Shown one piece after another: positions 1 through 6,980 of a stretch of 10,892 bases of DNA; the first letter of the stretch is position 1; each line of letters opens with the position of its first letter. The DNA lies in the NCBI GenBank assembly GCA_903921605.1, contig CAIXQV010000977.1, positions 1 through 10,892 on the forward strand. The letters are read 5' to 3'. A model generated the notes under the pieces. The model did no database searches. It worked only from the letters and a program-made list of their open reading frames with translations, and had not been told where the DNA came from. The translations under genes and the position numbers were made by a program. Origin of the DNA: an uncultured Planctomycetaceae bacterium (GTDB lineage Bacteria > Planctomycetota > Planctomycetia > Planctomycetales > Planctomycetaceae).

Positions 1-16
1 CGACTGGCAGGGATGC

Positions 17-3000
17 ATGAAGTTCTCGGCGGTTCTCAAGTGGATGCTGTGCATTGCGCTGGCGATAGTAATCGCCATGGGCGCGGGCGGTGTCTGGCTT
101 TGGCAGAACGGCAATTCGATGATGCGTCAGGTGCTGCTGACAACGTTTGATAAAGCCGCCCCGGACCTTGAACTGCACTTCCGGGAACTGCAGCTCGTGA
201 CGACCTCAACAGCAAAGCTCAGCGGCATTGAGATTCGAGATCGCAAAACGAATCGTCCCGTCTTGCGTGCTGAATCACTGGAAGTCGCGGTCGACGAAGC
301 AATGCTGATTGAGCGGCAGCAGGTCCTGTTGCGAACGTTAAAAGTTTCCGGCATCGACATACTGTTGCGACGTCGTGCCGATGGCCGCTGGAACTGGCAG
401 GATTATCAATTCATTCCGTTGTCGAAAGATCCGCTTATTCCACCGACGGTCACTTTGGAGAAGGTTCGTGCTCAGGTGATGCTGGAACATGGTGAAGGGA
501 TTCCTCCTGCCAGCTTGTTGGTCAGCACGCCTTTATTTCAAGCCGTCCCAGCTTCCGCGGAATCGTACGATTTCAACGGACTGTTGACACTTCCCGGTGC
601 CGGCGATCTGGCCATCAGCGGAGACTGCGATCTGCGCAAGAAGACGTGGACGCTGGGAGGAAAGCTTAACGGCATGAATGCCGACCAGAGTCTTCTGGAG
701 ATCGCCAAGTCTACGGCACCACAACTGGCCGAGGAATTGCAGAAGCTCGATACTTCAATGGCTAAAGTTCTTCCGCCACCAACGCCAGCGCAGTCGGCAT
801 CCGCCGAGCAGGAGACCGCAGCGCTGGTGATTGGAACCAGCGGCGTATCGCCGAGATTTCTGGGTGTACTGGATGTTGATTTCCGAGTCGAGAAGCGAGC
901 AGATGCCTCGGTTCCGGATCTGCATCTGGATGTCGATATTCGTGACGGCCAGATAAGCTCGCCGGTCGTACCGATTGAACTGACGGATGTCCGAGCCAAG
1001 TTCTTCTGGAGCAATTCCCATATCGAATTTCGGCTGATCAATGCGCGCGACGGGGATGCCTTGATCACGGGTGATTTTCAGATGCCTCTGGGAGTCAATG
1101 CGGAAGCACCGATCGCAAACCTGCATCTCGAGAACTTTCCGGTCAATCAGGACCTGAAGCCTCTGATGCCGCCCAAGTCACAGAAGTTTTTCGATCATTT
1201 TCAGCCGGTTGGTAAGGTCAGCGGCGATGTGGTGTTTCGGCAGTTTGCGTCTGGAAAGTGGCTGCCGGCCAGTGTGACCGGCAAAGCCGAAGGTGCGTCG
1301 ATTCTGTTTCATAAGTTTCGATACCCTGTTTCCAACATCAGTGCGACGCTCAGTCAGCGACCTATGCCAGACACTGCCAGTTCGATGCATGAGGTTGTGT
1401 TCGATCTGGAGGCGGCGGGGCAGTTGGGTCATCTTCCAGCCACGGCTAAAGGATGGCTCAGAAATCCCGGGGCAGAGATCAATCTGGAGATGAATGTTCA
1501 TGTCGACGATATGCCGCTGGACGGTCGATTCCGTGATGCTTTGGATGAGCAGGGACGCAAAGTCATCGACACGATGAACATTGCCGGTTTTGCCAGCGCG
1601 GATGTTAAATGTGTGCGTGAGCCGGGACTGGATCAGCCGACGCACATCAACGTCTCAGCTGCGGTGCATGACGGCAAGCTGCGGTTCCGCGGGTTTCCGT
1701 ACGAGATAGACCGACTCAGTGGAAAAGTGCAGTTCAACTCAAAGGAGAAGAGCTGGCAGTTTGCGGAGCTGCATGGCTGGCATGGGCCCGGCGAATTGTC
1801 GGCTCAGGGATACTTCCGAGGTTTACCGGCGCCCGGTGAGCTGCATCTTGTCGTGCGTACCGAGGGCGCGAAGCTGGATGCGGATCTCTTCAATTCGCTC
1901 AATGAATCGTCGCGAGCGGTCTGGTCCATGCTGAATCCGGAGGGGCGAGTCAGTCTCACAACAACTGTCGACTGGACTGCAGCCCCGGGACAGAAGGTGG
2001 TTGTTCGTCTGGATGATGTGCATGTGTTCGATGCTCGAGTTTACCCTCGGCCTTTTCCACTGCAGATGAATATCCGTTCTGCCTGGCTGAGTTACGATCC
2101 AAACGATCCGGCATCCGCGGGTTCTCAACACTGTCGTATCCATTCGATCGATGCCGAACATGACGGCGCGGTGATTACTGCCAGCGGCTGGGCGCAGGCC
2201 AGTGTCGATGGTTTATGGCAATTGCATCTCGACGACCTGAATGCGATTGAGCTGAAGCCTGACGACAGCTTGCGAGCAGCGTTGCCTAATGGTTGGCGTG
2301 AAACGATGTCGCGACTGGCTCCAACGGGTAAGGTTTCGATGGAAGCGTCGGAACTGGATTTCCGCGGTATCGCAAACAACAATGCTCCAACTACCGCCGC
2401 ATGGAATACGACTCTTCGGTTGAGAGAATGTGAAATAGCGGCCGGGCTGGACCTTAAGAAAGTTTCCGGAATTGTTCAGGCCAGCGGGACCTGGGATGGC
2501 TATCAGCTCCGTAATAAAGGGGCGATCCGACTCGACAAGGTCGAAGTGCTTGACATGCAGATTGCCGGGATCAATGGCCCGTACACAATGACCGAGGAAG
2601 AACTGGTGCTCGGTAATCGCGACGTGATTCAGGGGCGAATTCGTCCGCGCGATGTCCCGGCTGAAGAACGCATTCAGGCTCAGGCTTACGGTGGTTCACT
2701 GGAGATGGATGGCTTGATCAAACTGCGTGCGGGAAGTCAGTATCGACTGTTTGCCGAACTTCGTAACGCATTGCTGGAACGTTATGCCGTTCAGCACCTG
2801 ACCGATCAACGCAATATTCGAGGCGTCGTGAATTCGTGGATCTTCGTGACCGGTGATGGAGATTCGGCGTCGAATCTGACCGGCAAAGGCCAGTTCCAGA
2901 TTAATCCGGCCGCGTTGTACGAAGTGCCCGTTGTTCTCGAAATGCTGGCGGCGTTGAATCGACTCAACTTCGCAGTGCCGGATCGTACGGCGTTCAAGTA

Positions 3001-3358
3001 TGCTTTGATGACGTTTGAAATTCACGACCGAGCATTCTGGTTTGATCCGATTGACCTCGTGGGCGACGCGTTAACTCTGCGCGGACGCGGCAGCGTTGGT
3101 TTCGGCGGCGATGTTGTGCTCGATTTCTTCTCAAGGCCGGCCAAGGGGATTCTGTCTTCACTGGCGACTCAGTGGGTCAACGTCAAGGTACGAGGAACGA
3201 TCGACAAGCCTCAAACGGACGTGCGTAACCGGATCAAACTGGATGAGTCAATGCGACAGTTCCTTGGGGCTCAGCCTCGACCGGGCGAACCGGTTCCATC
3301 GTTGACGATCCCGAACTTCTTTAATGTCCAGCCTGGAAATCAAGCACGGCGGCAATAG
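17..3358 (+). CDS. AsmA/YhdP-like large membrane-anchored envelope protein
   Basis: The 1113-residue product has one N-terminal hydrophobic segment (about residues 6-29, after basic Lys2 and Lys8) that reads as an uncleaved anchor. The remainder is a long, probably periplasmic beta-rich chain with many short alternating strands. The C-terminal part (about 950-1080) has the look of AsmA-family C-terminal regions: a G-x-G-x-F strand, a 'YEVPVVLEML' segment, then a 'LTLRGRGSVGFGGDVVLDF' stretch and a final 'VRGTIDKPQTDV' strand. Family knowledge: AsmA/TamB/YhdP proteins form long hydrophobic grooves linked to lipid transport between membranes or to outer-membrane homeostasis; the role here is inferred. 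The ATG has only a weak purine stretch (AGGGA) upstream, and an out-of-frame ATG lies 4 bases before it. Any upstream gene is outside the window. The gene is convergent with uvrB. Family assignment is fairly secure; substrate is unknown. Confidence 0.8.
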   Translation: MKFSAVLKWMLCIALAIVIAMGAGGVWLWQNGNSMMRQVLLTTFDKAAPDLELHFRELQLVTTSTAKLSGIEIRDRKTNRPVLRAESLEVAVDEAMLIERQQVLLRTLKVSGIDILLRRRADGRWNWQDYQFIPLSKDPLIPPTVTLEKVRAQVMLEHGEGIPPASLLVSTPLFQAVPASAESYDFNGLLTLPGAGDLAISGDCDLRKKTWTLGGKLNGMNADQSLLEIAKSTAPQLAEELQKLDTSMAKVLPPPTPAQSASAEQETAALVIGTSGVSPRFLGVLDVDFRVEKRADASVPDLHLDVDIRDGQISSPVVPIELTDVRAKFFWSNSHIEFRLINARDGDALITGDFQMPLGVNAEAPIANLHLENFPVNQDLKPLMPPKSQKFFDHFQPVGKVSGDVVFRQFASGKWLPASVTGKAEGASILFHKFRYPVSNISATLSQRPMPDTASSMHEVVFDLEAAGQLGHLPATAKGWLRNPGAEINLEMNVHVDDMPLDGRFRDALDEQGRKVIDTMNIAGFASADVKCVREPGLDQPTHINVSAAVHDGKLRFRGFPYEIDRLSGKVQFNSKEKSWQFAELHGWHGPGELSAQGYFRGLPAPGELHLVVRTEGAKLDADLFNSLNESSRAVWSMLNPEGRVSLTTTVDWTAAPGQKVVVRLDDVHVFDARVYPRPFPLQMNIRSAWLSYDPNDPASAGSQHCRIHSIDAEHDGAVITASGWAQASVDGLWQLHLDDLNAIELKPDDSLRAALPNGWRETMSRLAPTGKVSMEASELDFRGIANNNAPTTAAWNTTLRLRECEIAAGLDLKKVSGIVQASGTWDGYQLRNKGAIRLDKVEVLDMQIAGINGPYTMTEEELVLGNRDVIQGRIRPRDVPAEERIQAQAYGGSLEMDGLIKLRAGSQYRLFAELRNALLERYAVQHLTDQRNIRGVVNSWIFVTGDGDSASNLTGKGQFQINPAALYEVPVVLEMLAALNRLNFAVPDRTAFKYALMTFEIHDRAFWFDPIDLVGDALTLRGRGSVGFGGDVVLDFFSRPAKGILSSLATQWVNVKVRGTIDKPQTDVRNRIKLDESMRQFLGAQPRPGEPVPSLTIPNFFNVQPGNQARRQ

Positions 3359-3375
3359 ACAGCGACAAGAATACT

Positions 3376-3489
3376 TTTGGACTGCGGCAGCCTGCTGCCA
3401 AACCGTAGGCCTGCACTCAACTGCGAAAGAACGAGTGATCCACAGCAGGCTGTAGATCGGAAAGCGGCAGCAGGCTGCCGCAGTCCAAA
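3376..3489. repeat. REP-like inverted repeat between convergent genes
   Basis: Positions 3376-3399 and 3466-3489 are a perfect 24-bp inverted repeat separated by 66 bases. Each arm is itself a hairpin: GGCAGC-CT-GCTGCC in the left arm, and GCGGCAGC-AG-GCTGCCGC at 3464-3481 on the right. A third related mini-palindrome, ACAGC-AG-GCTGT, lies at 3442-3453. The element fills nearly the whole gap between the AsmA-like gene and uvrB, which point towards each other. It could act as a bidirectional transcript end or stabiliser, but there is no run of T beyond 3-4 bases, so it is not a classic intrinsic terminator. The clustered-palindrome structure resembles REP/BIME elements, which are usually dispersed in many copies; only this copy is visible here. 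Confidence 0.75.
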
Positions 3490-3501
3490 TTGGGCGGGCA
3501 A

Positions 3502-5577
3502 CTAACCCTTTCCTCGTCGTCGTCCGGCTTTGCTGGTTTTTTTGCCGCGAGTTGCGAAGCCGGGTGATGAGCTGCCGTCGTCGTCTGGGACCGCTTGTCC
3601 CATCTTCTTTTTGAGATCATGAATGCGATCGCGAAGATGGGCGGCTCGTTCAAAGTCGAGCTGCTCGGCGGCGGCCAGCATTTCAACCTCCAGCTCACGC
3701 AGGAATTCCTGAGTGACGAACTGGGATTCCGAAGTGACGCCAACTGATTCGCGTTCAATGCGTCGAGCGTCGATTTCTTCTTCGATCCCTTTGCGAATCG
3801 CTTTGCGAATTGTTTCCGGAGTGATCCCATGTTCTTCGTTGTAAGCAATCTGAATTCGACGGCGACGATTCGTTTCATCGATCGCACGCTGCATGCTGTC
3901 GGTCACAGTATCTGCATACAGGATCACTTTTGCGTTGACGTTTCGAGCAGAGCGGCCGATCGTTTGAATCAGGCTGGTTTCACTCCGCAGGAAGCCTTCT
4001 TTATCGGCATCGAGAATGGCGACCAAAGAAACTTCCGGCAGGTCGAGGCCTTCACGCAGCAGGTTGACTCCAATGACCGCATCGAATTTTCCTTCCCGCA
4101 GTTCACGCAGGACTTCGACACGTTCGACGGCGTTTAGCTCAGAATGCAGCCATTCGCAGCGGATGTTTTCTTCCTTCATATACGAACTGAGATCTTCCGC
4201 CAGCTTTTTGGTCAGCGCGGTAATCAGAACACGTTCATTCACGGCGGCTCGTTCTCGGATCTGATCCATCAGATGCTGAACCTGACCTCGCGCGGGGACG
4301 ACAAAGATTTCCGGATCCACGAGACCGGTCGGCCGAATCACCTGCTCCACGACTTCGCCACCGGTCTGATCCAACTCCCAATTGCCCGGAGTTGCCGACA
4401 CGAGCACTCGATAAGATGGCTTCGCGTTCCACTCGTCAAACTTCAGCGGTCGATTATCCTTCGCCATGGGCAATCGAAAACCATGATCGACCAGAGTTGT
4501 TTTGCGAGCATTGTCGCCAGCAAACATGGCTCGAATCTGCGGCAATGTGACGTGCGATTCGTCAACAAAAATCAGAAACTCTTCCGGAAAGAAGTCATAC
4601 AGCGTGTAAGGCGGTTCGCCCGGTTTTCGCCCAGCCAGAGCACGACTGTAGTTTTCAATTCCGGGGCAGAATCCTGTTTCTTTCATCAGCTCCAGATCAT
4701 GGCGAGTTCTCGCGGCCAGTCGCTGAGCCTCCAGCAGCTTGCCTTCCTTGCGAAATTCTTCCAGTCGAGCATCCAGCTCTTCACGAATCTCATCCAAGGC
4801 CGCGTCAATTCGACTTTGGGGAAGTACAAAGTGCTTGGCAGGATAGATGTAAATCTCTTTCAGCGATTGAGATTCCTTGCCGGAGACCGGATCGATCATG
4901 CTGAGTTTTTCGATCTCGTCGCCCCACAATTCGATGCGATAGGCGAACTCTTCGTAAGCAGGCCAGACTTCGATCACATCGCCGCGAACGCGGAATTTGG
5001 AACGAGCCGGATCGAAGTCATTGCGTTCATATTGGATGTCGATCAGTTTCATCAGCAGATTGTCGCGATCAATCTGCTGTCCCACGTGAAGTGGAATCAT
5101 CATGTTGAGATAATCGACCGGCGAACCGAGGCCGTAGATGCAACTGACGCTGGCGACAACAATCACATCGTTGCGGCTGACCAGAGCACTGGTGGCCAGC
5201 AATCTCAGGCGATCGATTTCTTCATTGATGGAGGCATCTTTTTCAATGTAGATGTCGCGTTGAGGAATGTAGGCTTCGGGCTGGTAGTAGTCGTAATAGC
5301 TGACGAAGTATGTTACCGCATTGTTCGGGAAGAACTCGCGAAACTCGCCGTACAACTGTGCGGCCAGAGTTTTGTTGTGAGACAGGACAAGAGTTGGCCG
5401 CTGGATTTTCTCGATGACGTTGGCCATCGTAAACGTCTTGCCAGATCCGGTGACTCCCAGCAGTACCTGAGTACGTTTGTTGTCTTTGATGCCTTGAACA
5501 AGTGATTCGATCGCCCTTGGCTGATCTCCGGCCGGGGCAAATTCGCTGACCAGTTTGAACTTCTGATCTTTATTCAT
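3502..5577 (-). CDS. uvrB: Excinuclease ABC subunit B (UvrB)
   Basis: UvrB is the DNA-damage-verifying helicase-fold subunit of nucleotide excision repair. It is loaded by UvrA and recruits UvrC for incision. The 691-residue product carries the full set of hallmarks: Walker A GVTGSGKT at 41-48, the DNA-gripping beta-hairpin 'YYDYYQPEAYIPQRDIYIEK' at about 92-111, a Walker B-like 'VDESH' at about 340, helicase motif VI 'QTIGRSARN' at about 540, and a C-terminal UVR domain (about 625-660, 'LDFERAAHLRDRI') that contacts UvrC. Length is slightly above the usual 660-680 because of an acidic/serine linker followed by a basic tail ending in GRRRGKG. The ATG overlaps the TGA of the preceding zinc-ribbon gene (ATGA), and no Shine-Dalgarno sequence precedes it, which suggests translational coupling. 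It is probably the last gene of the tpx-zinc ribbon-uvrB transcript. Confidence 0.98.
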   Translation of the reverse strand: MNKDQKFKLVSEFAPAGDQPRAIESLVQGIKDNKRTQVLLGVTGSGKTFTMANVIEKIQRPTLVLSHNKTLAAQLYGEFREFFPNNAVTYFVSYYDYYQPEAYIPQRDIYIEKDASINEEIDRLRLLATSALVSRNDVIVVASVSCIYGLGSPVDYLNMMIPLHVGQQIDRDNLLMKLIDIQYERNDFDPARSKFRVRGDVIEVWPAYEEFAYRIELWGDEIEKLSMIDPVSGKESQSLKEIYIYPAKHFVLPQSRIDAALDEIREELDARLEEFRKEGKLLEAQRLAARTRHDLELMKETGFCPGIENYSRALAGRKPGEPPYTLYDFFPEEFLIFVDESHVTLPQIRAMFAGDNARKTTLVDHGFRLPMAKDNRPLKFDEWNAKPSYRVLVSATPGNWELDQTGGEVVEQVIRPTGLVDPEIFVVPARGQVQHLMDQIRERAAVNERVLITALTKKLAEDLSSYMKEENIRCEWLHSELNAVERVEVLRELREGKFDAVIGVNLLREGLDLPEVSLVAILDADKEGFLRSETSLIQTIGRSARNVNAKVILYADTVTDSMQRAIDETNRRRRIQIAYNEEHGITPETIRKAIRKGIEEEIDARRIERESVGVTSESQFVTQEFLRELEVEMLAAAEQLDFERAAHLRDRIHDLKKKMGQAVPDDDGSSSPGFATRGKKTSKAGRRRGKG

Positions 5578-6203
5578 GAAGGGCTCTGAGGAAAATCTTC
5601 ACTGGGCTTCGAGGCTTGCGAAGTCTCGTGATCTCTGGACGGACGATGCCGCTCTGATCGGTGTCGACCAGAACTATCGGAAGTTTGAGAATGGCGTCGA
5701 CGTTTCTTCCACACCTGAGGATTCAGCCAGGTTAATGATTGCTTGAATAGTCTGCCCAGAAATTCTTCCGCATCTGTCACCCCTTTGCCAAGTCGCGACA
5801 GAAACTTCAGGCAACGTTTCAGCAATGTGTCCGAGGTGTTGGAGGCCGCCCGATTCGCCCTCCGGACACGTTTCGACACGCCTTCGATTTTAGGAACTGA
5901 AATCGTCGGCAAACAGCGTCCGATCCAACGGACCGGTTTCGAGAACACGTTAAAGCAGTGCGGACAGCGAAAATCTCGCATGGGCAGAACCATGAAAATC
6001 ACTCTCCAGCCGCGGAACTTCAACTGCTCAAGGCGATCTGAGCAGAAGGTGCATTTATACGGACTGGGAGGTTTCGGTGACACCGTTGTAGCCTGCGAAA
6101 AGCTTTTCGAGCGTTGCCGATAGAATGGCAACAAAACGCTCGAGGCGAAATAGTAAACCGACCGGACCTCCGTGAGGTTTGCGCTTCGGAGTTCGGTCGG
6201 CAT
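5574..6203 (-). CDS. Small zinc-ribbon protein with basic tail, function unknown
   Basis: I do not recognise a named family. The 209-residue frame contains two CxxC knuckles, C51-x2-C54 and C80-x2-C83, separated by 25 residues and followed by an aromatic/basic stretch (FNVFSKPVRW). This is typical of structural zinc ribbons seen in small planctomycete proteins. The C-terminal ~45 residues are low-complexity and very rich in Arg, Lys, Ser and His (for example KKRRRHSQ), as expected for a nucleic-acid-binding or disordered tail. The start is uncertain: the ATG at 6203 lacks a spaced Shine-Dalgarno, while an in-frame GTG at 6083 (residue 41) lies just before the zinc ribbon and has CAGG about 9 bases upstream. 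The stop overlaps the uvrB start as ATGA, the main evidence beyond the cysteine pattern that it is a real gene. A role alongside UvrB is only an inference from position. Confidence 0.65.
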   Translation of the reverse strand: MPTELRSANLTEVRSVYYFASSVLLPFYRQRSKSFSQATTVSPKPPSPYKCTFCSDRLEQLKFRGWRVIFMVLPMRDFRCPHCFNVFSKPVRWIGRCLPTISVPKIEGVSKRVRRANRAASNTSDTLLKRCLKFLSRLGKGVTDAEEFLGRLFKQSLTWLNPQVWKKRRRHSQTSDSSGRHRSERHRPSRDHETSQASKPSEDFPQSPS

Positions 6204-6233
6204 CCTGATTGTATCGCAGTGCGCACAGTGGTC

Positions 6234-6253
6234 GGGTACAAGTTTCTGTACCC
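6234..6253 (-). other. Perfect hairpin directly after the tpx stop codon
   Basis: GGGTACA (6234-6240) and TGTACCC (6247-6253) form a 7-bp perfect stem with a 6-base loop, abutting the tpx TAA (6254-6256). There is no T-tract on the minus strand after it, so full termination is unlikely. It sits in the 50-bp gap between tpx and the zinc-ribbon gene. It could be a 3'-end stabiliser or processing point that gives unequal expression of tpx and the downstream genes. The structure is seen; the role is inferred. Confidence 0.4.
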
Positions 6254-6775
6254 TTACGGGTATTTCGCGGCAGCAAGAACCGCGTCATAGTTCGGATGTT
6301 CGGTAATTTCGCTGCAATACTCGGCGTAGGTAACGGTTCCGGTGCCATCGACCACGAAGACGGCTCGTGTGAGGCAGCGATCCAGCGGACCACCTGCGAT
6401 CAGCACACCGTAGTCTTCGCCGAACTTGCCGCAGCGATGTGCACTGAGGGTTTTTACCTGGTCAACCCCCTCCGCACCGCACCAACGCTTCTGGCCAAAA
6501 GGCAGATCCATGCTGATTACCAGAATCTCAGCGTTCGTGAGCGACGAAGCCTGCTCGTTAAACTTCTTGGTTTCCATATGGCATACGGAAGTGTCGAGCG
6601 AAGGAATCGTCACGATGATCCGTGTTTTCCCGCTGCTGCTGCCCAGCGTCACTTCTTCCAGGCCATTGTTCTGCAGTGAGAATTCCGGGGCCTTAGCTCC
6701 AACGGCCAGTGCGGCCCCGGCCAGATCAACAGGATTTCCTTTAAGAGTCACAGCACCTTTGCGCACATTGGCCAT
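6254..6775 (-). CDS. tpx: Thiol peroxidase (Tpx, peroxiredoxin family)
   Basis: Tpx reduces hydrogen and alkyl peroxides in the cytoplasm (periplasmic reports exist for some species) using thioredoxin as electron donor. The 173-residue length is about right for the family (about 165-170). The N-terminal 'VTLKGNPVDLAG' strand is the typical Tpx opening. The peroxidatic cysteine is C65 in 'PSLDTSVC', with the Thr62 that activates it, and the resolving cysteine is C99 in 'RWCGAEG', after 'DLPFGQKR'. That spacing is diagnostic of atypical 2-Cys Tpx. An additional C115 lies outside these motifs. The start is supported by AGAAGG at 6785-6790, 9 bases upstream of the ATG. It is the first gene of the minus-strand cluster, with the LexA-like palindrome 43 bp upstream. 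Confidence 0.96.
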   Translation of the reverse strand: MANVRKGAVTLKGNPVDLAGAALAVGAKAPEFSLQNNGLEEVTLGSSSGKTRIIVTIPSLDTSVCHMETKKFNEQASSLTNAEILVISMDLPFGQKRWCGAEGVDQVKTLSAHRCGKFGEDYGVLIAGGPLDRCLTRAVFVVDGTGTVTYAEYCSEITEHPNYDAVLAAAKYP

Positions 6776-6784
6776 TTCTGATTA

Positions 6785-6790
6785 CCTTCT
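6785..6790 (-). promoter_or_regulatory. Ribosome binding site of tpx
   Basis: AGAAGG on the minus strand, 9 bases before the tpx ATG. It is one of the few clear Shine-Dalgarno sequences in the window and fixes the tpx start. Confidence 0.7.
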
Positions 6791-6818
6791 TTGAGTAGCA
6801 TTAACTTAATGTATTTCG

Positions 6819-6832
6819 CGAACATATGTTCG
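6819..6832. promoter_or_regulatory. LexA (SOS)-box-like palindrome upstream of tpx-zinc ribbon-uvrB
   Basis: CGAACATATGTTCG is a perfect 14-bp palindrome and an exact match to the CGAAC-N4-GTTCG form of the LexA operator known from Bacillus and many other Gram-positive bacteria. It lies 43 bp upstream of the tpx ATG, just downstream of a candidate -10 element, where a bound repressor would block transcription of the cluster that ends in uvrB, a classic SOS gene. With ten fixed bases, chance predicts about one match per million positions, or about 0.01 in this window. Whether this organism's LexA recognises this motif is not known from the window. It is less likely to regulate the divergent sulfatase, about 150 bp away. 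Confidence 0.6.
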
Positions 6833-6839
6833 TCGACGC

Positions 6840-6867
6840 AGTATGAAAGAACTTCACCGTCTTTCAA
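6840..6867 (-). promoter_or_regulatory. Candidate sigma-70-type promoter of the tpx cluster
   Basis: On the minus strand, TTGAAA (6862-6867) and CATACT (6840-6845) are separated by 16 bases. They match 5/6 and 4/6 of the -35 and -10 consensus. The predicted start point falls at the edge of the palindrome at 6819-6832. An alternative pair, TCGACG and TACATT with 17-base spacing, would place the palindrome between -35 and -10. A 7-bp inverted repeat (TGAAAGA 6844-6850, TCTTTCA 6860-6866) overlaps the promoter and could be a second operator. Confidence 0.35.
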
Positions 6868-6980
6868 CCAGTTGAAGCCGCCTTGCAGAGATTCCTGAGA
6901 TACCACTTCAAGTTCTCGCTGTTTACAATTCGGACCGGGCGATCCTGATTCAGAAGTTCATCAGCAGAGATAGCAAAACG

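Noticed and set aside
3417..3887. A 156-codon minus-strand frame overlapping the uvrB 3' end and the inverted repeat
   Set aside because: It is another frame of the uvrB C-terminus and would have to end inside the palindromic repeat; no domain is seen.
4144..5505. A 453-codon open frame on the plus strand inside uvrB
   Set aside because: It lies wholly antisense to a certain uvrB, shows no recognisable domain, and has the composition expected of a reverse-strand shadow of a codon-biased gene.
5743..6123. A 126-codon plus-strand frame opposite the zinc-ribbon gene
   Set aside because: The opposite strand has a four-cysteine zinc ribbon and an ATGA overlap with uvrB; this frame has neither motif nor ribosome site.
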